Positions 23,885-34,620 of a stretch of 64,000 nt of DNA are shown in pieces. A model generated the notes under the pieces. That model saw only the letters and a list, made by a program, of their open reading frames with translations, was not told the origin of the DNA and did no database searches. Numbering within the stretch: position 1 is the stretch's first letter; each line of letters starts with the position of its first letter. Source of the stretch: Gadus chalcogrammus (taxonomy: Eukaryota; Chordata; Actinopteri; Gadiformes; Gadidae). The translations under genes were made by a program, and so were the position numbers. The stretch spans positions 17,859,085 to 17,923,084 of the forward strand of contig NC_079423.1 of NCBI RefSeq assembly GCF_026213295.1, in the 5' to 3' direction.

Positions 23885-24362
23885 ACGCTGAGCAGAGGCA
23901 GGGAGCTCTGAGGAGAGGCAGGGAGCTCTGAGGAGAGGCAGGGAGCTCTGAGGAGAGGCAGGGAGCTCTGAGGAGAGGCAGGGAGCTCTGAGGAGAGGCA
24001 GGGAGCTCTGAAGAGAGGCAGGGAGCTCTGAGGAGAGGCAGGGAGCTCTGAAGAGAGGCAGGGAGCTCTGAGGAGAGGCAGGGAGCTCTGAGGAGAGGCA
24101 GGGAGCTCTGAGCAGAGGCAGGGAGCTCTGAGGAGAGGCAGGGAGCTCTGAAGAGAGGCAGGGAGCTCTGAGGAGAGGCAGGGAGCTCTGAGGAGAGGCA
24201 GGGAGCTCTGAGGAGAGGCAGGGAGCTCTGAGGAGAGGCTGGGAGCTCTGAGGAGAGGCAGGGAGCTCTGAGGAGAGGCAGGGAGCTCTGAGGAGAGGCA
24301 GGGAGCTCTGAGCAGAGGCAGGGAGCTCTGAGGAGAGGCTGGGAGCTCTGAGGAGAGGCTGG
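23885..24362. repeat. 20-bp minisatellite, 24 copies (AGAGGCAGGGAGCTCTGAGG)
   Basis: Perfect 20-base periodicity for about 480 bases with only a few point variants (AAG or AGC for AGG, GGCT for GGCA). Each unit carries GAGCTC. Near-identity implies recent expansion or active homogenisation. The minus-strand open frame through it exists because three units make 60 bases. Confidence 0.98.
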
Positions 24363-24556
24363 TCTGGAGACGGGGGGGGGCTGGAGGGGTGAGTGGAGGG
24401 ATGGGTGGAGATGTAGGTGGAGGGGCGTTGGAGTGATGGAGAGAGGGATGGTGGGGGGTAGAGGGGGATGGGTGGAGGCGTGGGTGGAGGGGCGTTGGAG
24501 TGATGGAGAGAGGGATGGTGGGGGTAGAGGGGGATGGGTGGAGGCGTGGAAGGAGA
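24363..24556. repeat. GGA/GGT-rich minisatellite, about 60-bp units (GGGGCGTTGGAGTGATGGAG)
   Basis: Two to three copies of GATGGGTGGAGGCGTGGGTG-GAGGGGCGTTGGAG-TGATGGAGAGAGGGATGG blocks adjoining the 20-bp array. Confidence 0.85.
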
Positions 24557-25130
24557 GAGCACAGCCACCACGTTATACAGGAGTGTTAAGTTGTTCTTCA
24601 GGCTTGTAAACAAAAGAAGATCCAGATTGAAGCGGATCATATTTGCTCTGAGCTCAGTGACCCCAGGTGAAGTCCTGGTCTCACACGTCACCTGGTTATA
24701 AGAGATGTAATTTAAGAAGAAAATAATATTATTGTTCAGATGTTTAATCCGTCTTTGGCTTCAGTAAACCTCAAACTATCCAGCTGGTCATTGGAAATAA
24801 AAAAAAAAAAAATTTGATATTCAATTTAATCTCCTCAAAAACACTCGACATCCATTTATTAACCTCAGGAAACCGAATCATTAGGGAACCAAAAAATGGA
24901 ATTCTAATAAGGCCAAAATGCTGTGGATATATAGGTCTGTATATGAAGATATCCATGATTAATTTCAAGGATGGCGATAGCTACCAGCACTCATAGAGAA
25001 AGTTTACTTTCCTCTTAAGTTGAACATGGATATTTAAGCAGTCATACCCAAACACTCGCTGGTGTAAAAGTCACCGCATCGTGTGCTGGATTCTACAAAA
25101 ATTAAAAGCGTACAAATATCCAACGTTACT
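24557..25130. other. unique, partly AT-rich sequence
   Basis: A14 run at 24800-24813; 24700-25050 is AT-rich. No exon. Confidence 0.45.
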
Positions 25131-26020
25131 TCTCAGCCCAACGGGGCGGGGCTTAGATTTGTGACGTAAGAGATGTGATAATGAGAGGCCAAGCAGACCA
25201 AATGTTACCTCATTACGGTAATGACGAATATATCCCACCAGCATATCGCTTGGAAAATGTGGCAATTAAATTGCTCAACAAGCTTTCCCGGAGCAACGCC
25301 TCTCACGGCCATCTGGTCTGGGGGGGGTGTCGTGCAGAGAGGAGCCCTAATCACCTTTGTTAAAGCCCGCTACCCTTTTCAACAAACGCATGTCTCCATT
25401 AAACACTCTGGAAAAAAGAGAAAGGTGTGGATCTGGCAGACGACGCCGGGGGAATGTGTTTTAAATCTGTTCAGCACGAAGTGGTAACCGCAGATGGATC
25501 TGCTCTTTTCGTCTTTACATTCCGTGTAAATTAAAACGAGCGGATAAAAATACAATAAGGAAAAATGGGCATAATCTCAATAATAAATACACGATAAAAA
25601 CTCAACCTCGTGCAATTTTTACTCACATTTTGGCGTTTGCCCAATTTGGGTCTAACTAATATAAAAAAGGTTAAACGTTAAATTTCTTATTTAAAAGCTA
25701 ATGGTGGTCGACAGCCAACCAGATCCCAGCAGTAACAAGAGGGCTACTGCACGGGTTATTATTAATGAACCGAGCCCCCGCGGAGAGCATCAATAAGTCA
25801 TGTTGCAGATGAACAACACGTCGGCACTTCTGCCTAATAGGGAGCCGCTAAAAGGACAATATGGGCCCTGATATTAAATATAGAATATTACATCTCCCTG
25901 GAATTATGGAGCCTCGCCATATTTGCTTACATTTTATATTTTTAGATGAGCGTCAGGCCGTTGTTAGAGACCTTTTATTCTCTTATAGAAAGGTCCATGT
26001 CTGACAAACAATACATGGTC
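25131..26020. promoter_or_regulatory. candidate conserved non-coding islands
   Basis: 25170-25480 (CATTACGGTAATGACG, GGCAATTAAATTGC) and 25690-25990 (GGTTATTATTAATGAACC, GATATTAAATATAGAATATT) are repeat-free and rich in TAAT cores and short palindromes. Inferred regulatory. Confidence 0.4.
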
Positions 26021-26158
26021 TGAACCACTAACACTAACCCTTAACCACTAACACTAACCCTAAACCACACTAACCCTAAACCACAAACACTAAACTTATA
26101 CCACTAACCCTCAACAACTAACAGTAACCCAAACCACTAACCCACTTACACTTATCCT
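26021..26158. repeat. ACCACTAACACTAACCCT-type short tandem repeat
   Basis: Imperfect repeats of ACTAACACTAACCCTAAACC. It resembles CCCTAA telomere sequence only superficially. Confidence 0.8.
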
Positions 26159-26356
26159 AACCTGGAGACCGAGAGAGGAAAGTGACGGACAGACGAACCC
26201 AAAAAGGCCAAGATAGAAAAGATTTAGGTATCCGTATAAGCGTAAAACCTGGTTCAGCCTTCAATATCAGTTTTTTTTTTATTATTTTATTTTTTAATGC
26301 GCAATTAAATCAACATGATCAAATAAAATTAAAATATATAATACATTATGCCTTAT

Positions 26357-26360
<4 letters not shown>
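26159..26360. other. AT-rich spacer
   Basis: T/A runs at 26269-26300; no gene. Confidence 0.45.

Positions 26361-26399
<39 letters not shown>
26361..26399. repeat. (TG)n microsatellite, about 19 units
   Basis: Pure TG tract. Confidence 0.97.
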
Positions 26400-26400
<1 letters not shown>

Positions 26401-26879
26401 TTAAATGGTGTCCAAAAAAAAAAATGCCTTTAGAAAATAAAGGGGATGGCCCATTGCTTTTAATTGTAATTGTATTTAAAATAGGCCTACATGATGAGAA
26501 TAAAGTCTATATTATAATAAACACGTGTTTCTGTGATAAACGCTCCAGCGCATGTGCTCCCGTGTTGCAGATAAAGGAAGGTCACTTTGGTTTAAACTGG
26601 AATTTTAAAAACAGCGAATTCCGCAAACGGTCACAGCGAGCCGCGGCAGAACGGGTCCCGGAGCGCTTTTATTGTGAAAATCCAATCCCATAACGCGCGT
26701 CCTCGTCAGGACTCCCCAGGGCACGCGCATGTGAAGGCCTTCAGGACTGAACATCACAAAAACGGATTGGTGACACCGTCACATGATGGGGGTCCCAGCT
26801 GGAGGGGTCGCAGCTGGGGGCCTGCCTGGTTGGAGCTCACGGATATTTAGGATCAAAACATAACAGTTTTAATCTCTCC
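26400..26879. other. unique non-coding sequence
   Basis: Mixed composition with an A11 run at 26414. No exon supported. Confidence 0.4.
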
Positions 26880-27036
26880 GATTATTGTAAAGTTATCCTC
26901 CATATAACTCCAGATTATTATAGTGTTCTCTCTAAATAACTCCCGGTTATTCTAGAGTCCTCATATAACTCCAGATTATTATATTATCCCTCATATAACT
27001 CCAGTTTAGCCTACTCCTCTAGCCTATATAACTCCA
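26880..27036. repeat. imperfect repeats of CATATAACTCCAGATTATTA
   Basis: About five diverged units of 30-35 bases (ATAACTCC-AGATTATTATAG-TGTTCTC). A further unit appears at 27246-27275 (AATAACTCCAGGCTATTCTG). Confidence 0.85.
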
Positions 27037-27043
27037 AAAACCT

Positions 27044-27044
<1 letters not shown>

Positions 27045-27077
<33 letters not shown>
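27045..27077. repeat. (TA)n microsatellite, about 16 units
   Basis: Pure TA tract flanked by GGATATA and TATCCA, so the whole forms a self-complementary hairpin. Confidence 0.97.
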
Positions 27078-27079
<2 letters not shown>

Positions 27080-27779
27080 AACTATATTCTAGAGTTATCC
27101 TTTGTAGGGTTAACCGAGAGATTGTTAATGTTTGGCACTGTATCCTTACTGTACCGACAGCGGTATATTGTTTCTCTTTCTCCTGACAAATGTATTTATT
27201 GTAAATCTATATCTATGGATAAAAGCGTGTGCTGAATGCCCTGACTGTAATAACTCCAGGCTATTCTGGAGTCCCCCGTCTATATGAACATCTCTGCCCC
27301 GTCAGATACACGCTGGCTCGTCTCCGTGGGAACATGCACGTCGCGCTGACGGCTGTTGGTCATCAAGCAGAAGATTATGTCAAAAGATTGTCCTCCCATG
27401 TCCACCATGCCACGAGACACCCCACGGAAGAGCGGAACACCCCACGAGACCCCGGGAACAGCTGCTCTCCAACGGAGCGGTCCCACCACGGGGGGGGGGG
27501 GGGGGGGGTCGGGGGTTCACTTCCAGCCACGCGGGCACTGCTTGCGTTACGAAGACCATTTTAAACCAAGCTGCTACGATAATATAAAAGGCCGTTAAAA
27601 TGTTTATTCATGTTAAATTGCGACTCCCGTTTGTAATTTATCCCTCTAAGAGCAAAGCGCAGTGGTTTAATTTAAAGTGATTTTACAGCCTACTCCGGTC
27701 TAGAAATACATTCGATATATTACTTTATCTGGAGCGACGGATAAATGACGTAATCTGAATCGGATTAGAGGAGTAGGCC
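27078..27779. other. unique sequence with a G18 run
   Basis: G run at 27490-27508. No exon supported. 27600-27760 is AT-rich with ATTTA words. Confidence 0.4.
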
Positions 27780-27895
27780 GAGGAGAAGTGCCCCAGTAGA
27801 ACCAGTAGGCCTACAACTCCACCAGTATCAGTACCACTCCACAGAGCTACACCAGTAGAACTACACCAGTACTCCACCATTACCTACTCCACCAG
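27780..27895. repeat. degenerate ACCAGTAGAACTACACCAGT repeat
   Basis: About six imperfect CCAGTA / CTACTCCACC units. Confidence 0.75.
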
Positions 27896-27979
27896 TCCTC
27901 GGGGTAGGATGGAGTTTGATTTCCATCCCTCATGTTTCTGATCAGAATCCACCAGACGCGTTCCGTTTCGTATCAGTAC

Positions 27980-27985
27980 TTTATT
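27980..27985 (-). terminator. candidate barhl2 polyadenylation signal (distal)
   Basis: Minus-strand AATAAA, 327 bases after the stop codon and 39 bases beyond the proximal signal. Confidence 0.4.
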
Positions 27986-28023
27986 CATTCGCTTCTCCCT
28001 CCTCATCTAATAAACTTTAGAAG

Positions 28024-28029
28024 TTTATT
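28024..28029 (-). terminator. candidate barhl2 polyadenylation signal (proximal)
   Basis: TTTATT on the plus strand is AATAAA on the minus strand, 283 bases after the barhl2 stop. A second AATAAA lies at 27985-27980. Either would give a 3' UTR of about 0.3 kb. No transcript evidence is available. Confidence 0.45.
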
Positions 28030-28311
28030 CGCTAATTTAAGTGGATTTGTACAAAAGACAAACAAAACAATCAACCAGACATCGAAGCTCCTTCACGTCC
28101 GCTTTAGTCCTTCTCCCTCTCCTCTTAAATAAGCTCCTTCAGCGCTCAAACGTCTTTAGAGTCTCTGCGTTAAAACGTCCCGCGTGCGCGTGTCCGCGTG
28201 TCCTCCGTGCGTAATTCCCCGCGTCTCGCACGTCTCACGCACGCACCCCGCGCGTCCCACCGGTCGCTGCGGTCGTCGCTTTCGCTGTTCGGGGTTCGTC
28301 TCAGTCTGTTT
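28030..28311 (-). other. likely barhl2 3' UTR
   Basis: Sequence between the stop codon and the first AATAAA. It is CpG-rich next to the stop (28180-28300) and then more AT-rich. No further open frame of note. Confidence 0.5.
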
Positions 28312-28624
28312 CTATCGGGCGTGCGGCGCGCCCTGCATGGGCTGGCCCAGGGGGTTCAGAGCCGGCTGCCCCCCCGGCCCGAGGCCGTGGATCAGCACCC
28401 GGGGGACCAGAGGCCTCTGCAGGCCGGGGTGCGGCGCCGAGGGAGTCCGGTACATGCTGCTGTACATGGCCGCGGCCGCCGCTGCCGCCGTGCTGCCGTC
28501 CATAGTGCCCAGCAGGCTGGGGTGGTAGAAGTACGGCGAGGGGAACATCCGCTGCAGGGCGGAGTAGTTTCCGGCCTCCGCCAGCAGCTCGAGCCCAACC
28601 GCCGTCTGCCGCTTCCACTTGGTC
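28312..28624 (-). CDS. barhl2: barhl2 exon 3 coding part: end of homeodomain and conserved C-terminus
   Basis: It encodes the last base of codon 271 to residue 374 and the TAG stop at 28314-28312. It completes the homeodomain with TKWKRQT, then continues VGLELLAEAGNYSALQRMFP, a block shared by BARHL1 and BARHL2. Next come PYFYHPSLLG, a run of seven alanines, MYSSMYRTP and the conserved RPLVPRVLIHGLGPGGQPAL, ending GAPHAR. The acceptor is TTGTGGTTTTAG before 28624. The split of Arg53 of the homeodomain across the intron is supported by perfect frame closure. The exon is CpG-rich on both strands. Confidence 0.96.
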
Positions 28625-29694
28625 CTAAAACCACAAAAACACACGCGGGTTAATTAATTATTTAATTAGCCCAGCCTGGCCCAGCCGCATTCCCATGGCA
28701 ACCCCCCTCATTAGCATGCCAAGACCTAATTATGGGATGGACGGGTGGGTGATTAGGGGTTAATTCCAAACAGTTGCATTCGTTGGTTTATTTTATTTAC
28801 CGTCTTCCGCGTTAAATGTTAAAATTAACAACTTCACTGCTGCCAATAAATGATGACTTAGCGTGGTTCCAATAATTATAATTAAATTAATAAATAATCG
28901 ATATGTTGTTCAAACAGCAGCAGGCTGGAACTGGTTTGGCCGCCTCGCCGGTGTGACTTTGTGAAAACATCAAATCGGATGCCAGGATATGTGCAACACA
29001 CACATATGTCTTGATATAATATAAATAAATACAGCTCATATAAATAAATATATTGTCCCGACACATCGTGATGTTCTGTTATCGCGCGGTTTGTTAATAA
29101 AGCTTTGGAGTGTGAAGACGGTGTTGACGCGTAATCACACTGCTTCTCTGCGCCGTTTAAAATAAATAATAAAATAATAATAACCGCAGAATAACATCTA
29201 GCCTCCATATACGAACACAGGAATACATTATAAAGTAGAAGGCTACTATCCGGTTATTTCAAATCCAAATGCTTGGTGTGGATTCTGAACATAAACCCGA
29301 GATGTTTTGAGAGTTAAATTATGATCCCGAGGGGGAATATAACTTAAACATATTATACAATTAAATATCAATATCAAATAAAGTCACAACACTGACTCCA
29401 GACTAAAGGCTACAAGAGAGGAAATTACGTTAAATTGAAGTATTTGTTTATGCAATATTAATGTAGCCCAACCAGTAAAATTATATATTACACACATATT
29501 ACATGTTAGAGCGCCGTGGATCAATTGAAAATCAGCCAGTGAGTGTACACAGTTAAACAGTTCAACTGTTAGACAGATAAAAAAAAAAGTAAACAGTTAA
29601 ACCCTTTAGAACAATTAATCAGCTTAATCAGTTAACCACAGGGCCTTCAGCCTCCGACTCTCAAATATCAACTTACTTAATTTAAAACGAAATA

Positions 29695-29917
<223 letters not shown>

Positions 29918-29933
29918 ATACATACCCAAACTG

Positions 29934-29934
<1 letters not shown>

Positions 29935-30030
<96 letters not shown>

Positions 30031-30031
30031 G
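29935..30031. repeat. (GACA)n tetranucleotide array, about 24 units, next to the exon 2 donor
   Basis: A nearly perfect CAGA/GACA tetranucleotide tract ending 23 bases from the barhl2 exon 2 splice donor. On the transcript it reads (CUGU)n, a pyrimidine-rich, CUG-containing sequence. Confidence 0.97.
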
Positions 30032-30054
30032 TCAGTAAGGCCGGCGGTCCGTAC

Positions 30055-30280
30055 CGTCGGTTCTGGTACCAGGTCTTGACCTGCGTGTCGGTGAGGTTGA
30101 GCGCCGCCGCGAGGTCCATGCGGTCCTGCACGCTCAGGTACTTCTGCCGCTCGAAGCTGCGCTCGAGCTGGTTGAGCTGGTGGTCGGAGAAGGCCGTGCG
30201 CGCCTTGCGGGGCTTCTTGGAGCGGGCCGGGGGGCTGTCTCTGCTGCTCGAGATCTCCCGCTCGCCCTCCTCCTTGTTGC
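30055..30280 (-). CDS. barhl2: barhl2 exon 2: acidic linker and most of the BarH homeodomain
   Basis: It encodes residues 196 (split codon) to 271 (split codon). It opens [17 protein letters not shown], the conserved BARHL linker, then the basic [11 protein letters not shown]. The homeodomain runs from residue 219 (P1) to 278; this exon supplies positions 1-52 and two bases of Arg53. Visible diagnostic residues are L16, F20, W48, N51 and R53, together with T47 and Y49, the BarH-class signature (most homeodomains have Ile/Val47 and Phe49). The acceptor is a pyrimidine-rich tract ending CGACGCAG before 30280. The donor is CGACG followed by GTACGG at 30054-30049. Phases 1 and 2 match exons 1 and 3. 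Confidence 0.97.
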
Positions 30281-31949
30281 CTGCGTCGGGGGAGAAAGCA
30301 AGGCGTGAGTTTCTGCGGGGTTCTGATGTGAGAGACGCTAGTCTGAATCCCGGAGGGAAATGATAAGTCGGACTATACAAATAAGAACACACGTTTGGAT
30401 GACTACAATGTGTACACGATAATATCAGATAATAAGGTCATCACTAAATCCCTTGAGAATGTATCCAGGAAAGACCCGGTGTGCGCGTAAAGGTCCATCG
30501 GTACGGCTGCGTGTCGGTATCAGTAGAGGAGCCGTTCGATCTCCATCATGATAATACAAGATTAAAAGGACTCAGTTAAAACAACATGAAGACCAATAGA
30601 GTTGTTCTTGGGTTCTCTGTGTATTATATAGTGTATTAGTTGTTATTTTGTAGGCCTACTTGACCGGCTGAAGAAGCCGGCGATCCAAGTAGGCTATTTC
30701 ATTTCGTGAATTAATCCGCTCGTTCTTACGCACAATAGGAGAGATAAAAATACTATAATACTGAGCTGAAAGGGAAACGTGTGTTTAAGTGTAACACACA
30801 CACACTTAATGGAGCAGATGCTCGACTGGGACGTTTTAAGGTCGCAGGATCCACAACAAGAGGCCCGCTGAACCAAGGCCTAAGCCTCAGAAAAACTCGA
30901 CCACTCAAGCTCAACTTCATTCGTCAACTTAGCTTTTCTTTCCTCATTTCTTTCCTCAATAGAAAACGAGAAATCGATACGTCGATCGATCAGTGATCCC
31001 CTCTATTTGTATGTGTTTTCCGGGCGCCTCGCGGAGGATCAATCATGTCGCTAATTGAGCCACGAGGGGCCTTGCGCCTCCCGTCTGCTGTAGCAGATCC
31101 GTCTTATAACGCCCTGGTTTATAACACAGGTTATCTGTTTTGTAACACTGTGGGTTATCTGTCTTATAACGCCGTTGTTTCTCTGTTTGCATTAATACCT
31201 ACATTATTATTCGGTTTCAACATTACTATGCGTGTTACCTTAATATTATCAGAACAGACCTGAATTATAAAATGCATTAGTACTAGGCCTAGTTTTATTG
31301 TAAATTGACTATCATCCTCATGCTTGTAAAATCGTGTAATGTTTTTGTAGTTCATCTAGGGAAATGTAATTTATGCTAAGACTTTTCTAAATATATACAG
31401 ATGCATCGGAGCAGACTTAAATCTTGCAGCAGATTTCTTCACCCGTCAGATTAAACACACAGTTGGGAATTTCGAACGCTTGTAGACTAGTATTATTTCA
31501 AATATTATAACAGTAGGCCTATTATATTAAATGATATTGCAGTCGGCATTATTTAATATAGTTCTCAGACTACCACAGCACACTATTCTATAAACCACAG
31601 TCCGAAACGATTTCATATTTCTTACTCCAATATACCGACACATTTAAAACATTTAATATTCTCTTCTAAAACATTATAAAATCGACAATTCCTACTCCAA
31701 CAATTGCAGTATTTTCTACTCCTGACTAACATTTAGCAAATGTCATATATAACATTAAAGCACGTTACATTCCTCTCTATCATTAAAACATTTTTATACA
31801 CACGTCAAACTCCGCTCTACCATTTAAAACACGTTCATTCCTCTCCAACCCTGAGACACTTATTAATATAAACACCTATATAAAACATTAAACCGTCTTA
31901 GTTGATAAAAAAACATGGTAAACCTTTTGTTATTTCGTGCTCTACGTAC
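30281..31949 (-). other. barhl2 intron 1 (1669 bp, phase 1)
   Basis: The donor is GTACGT and the acceptor CGCAG. On the plus strand the body is AT-rich with repeated short blocks of the type ATTAAAACATTT and TAGGCCTA (about 31260-31900). No other exon, large tandem array or recognisable transposon is seen. A CpG-rich patch near 31030-31090 and GC-rich sequence next to exon 2 could hold intronic regulatory sites; that is inference. Confidence 0.85.
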
Positions 31950-32535
31950 CGTTGCATTTCATCTCGTGCTGCAGCTCTTCCCGCTTCGCCCTCAGCTCGT
32001 CCTGCTCGAGCTTCGGCCGAAAGCCGTCCGCTCCCGGCGAGGCGCTCTCGCCCTTTGGCGCGTGGTGGTGGTGGTGGTGGTCGGGCGGCGACGGGACGCT
32101 CGTGCTGTACGGGGCGCACGCGGCCAGCGGCTTGCTGTCGCCGAGGATGTCTTTGATGAGGAAGGACGAGGTGGCTGTGCGCGCGGCGGCACCGCCCGCC
32201 AGCGGGTGGTGCTGGCTGAGGTGGAGGAGGTGGTGCTGGTGGTGGAGGCTGTTGCTGCTGTGGAGGTGGTGGTGATGGGGATGCAGCGGATGCTGGGGAC
32301 TGTCCGGGGTGTCCATGGTAACTGAGATGGGGGACGAGGGCTCCGTGCCCACCGTGTCTATGTCCGAGCACGCGGGGGACGGCGTCGCATGGCTCCGTGC
32401 GTCCGCCGCCCTGGCCTCTCCGAGGCGCGAGTCTCCGAGGCGCGAGTCTGCGCTCATCATGGCGGCCGCGGGGACCGGACCCGGGTTCGAGGCGCTCGAG
32501 AGGATAGTGTCTATTCCAAAGCTGGACCCGTCCAT
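31950..32535 (-). CDS. barhl2: barhl2 exon 1 coding part: FIL repressor motifs and His-rich linker
   Basis: It encodes residues 1-195 and the first base of codon 196. The start ATG has A at -3 and G at +4, and an in-frame TGA lies nine codons upstream (32562-32560), so translation must start here. Residues 6-12 (FGIDTIL) are the first FIL/eh1-like motif. Residues 123-132 (SSFLIKDILG) are the second, followed by the conserved KPLAACAPYSTS. In the family these motifs recruit Groucho/TLE co-repressors. Between them lie a Ser/Pro-rich stretch containing SSPISVTM (67-74) and a His-rich segment (82-110); a run of six His lies at 153-158. Residues 173-192 are charged. The exon ends AACG with donor GTACGT at 31949-31944. 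Reading on would add only a Thr before TAG. Confidence 0.96.
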
Positions 32536-32536
32536 G

Positions 32537-32563
32537 TTAACACCGCGGGAAACACGTCTTCAT
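32537..32563 (-). promoter_or_regulatory. eight-codon upstream ORF abutting the barhl2 start codon
   Basis: The ATG at 32563-32561 opens the peptide MKTCFPRC. It stops at TAA 32539-32537, exactly one base before the barhl2 ATG and in a different frame. If it lies in the 5' UTR, as its position implies, it could lower or gate barhl2 translation by termination and re-initiation. The reading frame is visible; its use is inference. Confidence 0.6.
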
Positions 32564-32639
32564 AACACCGACCGCGCGCGCTTAAAACTCCTCCGTGTGA
32601 CCCGCGCGAGGGTGAGGATGATGAGGATGATGTAAACAG

Positions 32640-33075
32640 ACAACAAATCAACTCACCCAAAAGAATAGTAATAAAAACTTTAATTCTAACAAGTGGAAGG
32701 AGAACCCAAAAGAGTTGTCAGGGGAACGAAATCAAATCCACGTCTCCATGTCCGCGCGTTCCGTGTGCGGGTCGTCCAACGCGCTCCTCTTGCTGCGGGT
32801 TCTCTAAACTTTGCGCTCGGGTCGGTGCGTGGCGGTTGAGTGTCTCGCGGAGGAGCAGTTCGTCCACATCACGCGCTTTCCTTCGCTTTCTAATCGTTCC
32901 GCCGTCGAGCCGCCGCGATGACTTCCTCCGGTGACGTCACGGGCCCACGGGCCCACGGCGAGCGGAGGGAGAATTAATATTCCTCTGTACCTTTCATCAC
33001 GCGGCGCGCGCTGTGATTGGCTGAGGCGCGGCGGCCCCCTCTCGGGCGCAGGGGCCAATCAGCGACGCGTTTCTC
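32640..33075 (-). promoter_or_regulatory. candidate barhl2 promoter and 5' UTR (CpG-rich)
   Basis: GC- and CpG-rich sequence directly upstream of exon 1. It contains a consensus CRE (TGACGTCA, 32932-32939) and two facing NF-Y CCAAT boxes: ATTGG at 33016-33020 and CCAAT at 33055-33059 in a CCAATCAGCG context. No convincing TATA box is seen on the minus strand, which fits a CpG-island promoter. The transcription start cannot be placed from sequence alone. Confidence 0.55.
32932..32939. promoter_or_regulatory. CRE palindrome upstream of barhl2
   Basis: A perfect TGACGTCA inside GGTGACGTCACG, about 400 bases upstream of the barhl2 start codon. This is the CREB/ATF consensus; occupancy is not known. 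Confidence 0.6.
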
Positions 33076-33244
33076 CGTCTGGTCGGTGAACCGCAGCCCG
33101 GCCGGTGGAGGCTCGCGCCGGTCCCGGTCTGGAACCCGGACGTGTATTACCGGGGCGCCCGGCACCGCGCGAGACGAGCCTCCACGAGGAGTCTGGAGGA
33201 CCTCGGTACTCGGAGCGACCTTCAGAGGGACTTCCGCTCCGCAG
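33076..33244. other. CpG-rich sequence upstream of barhl2
   Basis: Continuation of the CpG-rich domain beyond the CCAAT pair. It could include a divergent non-coding transcript start, as is common at such promoters; no direct evidence. Confidence 0.35.
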
Positions 33245-33346
33245 GTATACCAGGAGAGAAATCAGGAGAGAGACAGGGAGAGAGACTGGGAGAGAGACCA
33301 GGAGAGAGACAGGGAGAGAGACTGGGAGAGAGACCGGGAGATAGAC
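33245..33346. repeat. 22-bp tandem repeat (GGGAGAGAGACTGGGAGAGA)
   Basis: Units of GAGAGACAGGGAGAGAGACTGG and GAGAGACCAGGAGAGAG alternate, about nine half-units. Confidence 0.9.
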
Positions 33347-34620
33347 CCCGCTACTGAAGACCAGAATCACCAGACCGATAGTCCCCATCAGGGACATTGC
33401 AGCCGGTAGCCGGGAGTTGACCCTCAACCCACCGCGGCAGCAGCATGGTAGGCCGGAACGGAAACTTTACAACTCTCCATTTTAATGCTCGGTTTTATTT
33501 TGCCCGTGGATTTTTTTTTTACCGCCTGCAACTTCAGAGAGAGAAAGCAAATGATCCGACAAACATGTGGTTTATTTATTATTGGCATATATATATATAA
33601 TATATATATATGAAGATATGTATATATATATAGAATAATACAGCCCGTGTTTTAAAGTATTAAAGTATGAGATAACCAGTCGGTTTGTTTCTGTTGTTTA
33701 AAGTGAGGGGTCTGTTTCCGGTGTCTCGGGCCGCGGAACGGAGGCGCGGGATGCCCGGTGACAGCGCGTGCAGGCGTTAATCACCTCTTCACGCTAATTA
33801 GGAAAGCAATTATGGAGCGATCACGTGATTCCATTTGGTTAGTTTCTCAGCGCGTGGATCTTCACGACGTGACGTAGCGTTATGATTGTACCCTCCGTCA
33901 TACTGTATAATAATAAGAATAATAATAATTCATAATTCAGTCTTTATATTTCCTCAGTGGGCCTACTCTCAGACCAGTAGGCCTACTTTATTTATAATTT
34001 CTGTAACCGGCAGACTTTATTCATAATTGTTATAGGCCTATACTTGACCCACTAAATTCGACGCGAAGGCAGATTGAACATATTTCGTGCATTAATTCGT
34101 GAATATGTTTCGTTTGTAATCTTGGTCAGAGTGTGTAAATGACCGAACGTTTGCTGTATCACACAGAAGGCGATCATGTATTATTAGTAATATTATTTAG
34201 GCTACTCCCAGCAGATATTGACAGGGAAATTGATTAAAGGTGATTCTTAGAGACTATGAACTACATTTTTTAAAGTCGAAAAACAACAACATTTAACGGA
34301 TGATTTATTATTTATTTAATATGGCCTATATCGCTGGATTGGGATTCAATTCTTTATTGCACTGGAGAATATAATCATATGCTCAGAACTACGAATGTAA
34401 TGTCGTTCCAATTTCAACACTAAATCTAAATACACGTTCCTCACGTTATCAACACACTAATTAACACAACATGAACTGATAAAAATACACATTCCTTTAA
34501 ATAATTGTTTCTAGAAATAAATACAGTTTAATGTTCAAATGTGAGCAAATATAACCAAATCCATCGTTCGAAATTTTGATACTCGTCTTTCTTGAAATAC
34601 ATTTATTCAGGAAAATGTAA
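33347..34620. other. unique AT-rich upstream sequence with (TA)n at 33585-33640
   Basis: CATATATATATATAATATAT and TGTATATATATATAG tracts lie at 33585-33640. TAATTAGGAAAGCAATTATG (33795-33814) and the CACGTGA E-box (33821-33828, in GATCACGTGATTCC) are possible regulatory sites. No exon. Confidence 0.45.

Noticed and set aside
23885..24362. CRISPR-like regular array
   Set aside because: Units are contiguous 20-bp tandem copies without unique spacers, in a vertebrate genome.
23876..24691. A 271-codon minus-strand frame with repeated SSELPAS units
   Set aside because: Fully explained by the 20-bp minisatellite (three units equal 20 codons).
26021..26158. Interstitial telomere repeat
   Set aside because: CCCTAA occurs only now and then within ACTAACACTAACCC units; no run of TTAGGG is present. 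The GGGTTA words at 19.7-20.2 kb are likewise part of GT modules.
28198..28653. Plus-strand frames of 114-151 codons across barhl2 exon 3
   Set aside because: Antisense shadows of a GC-rich coding exon.
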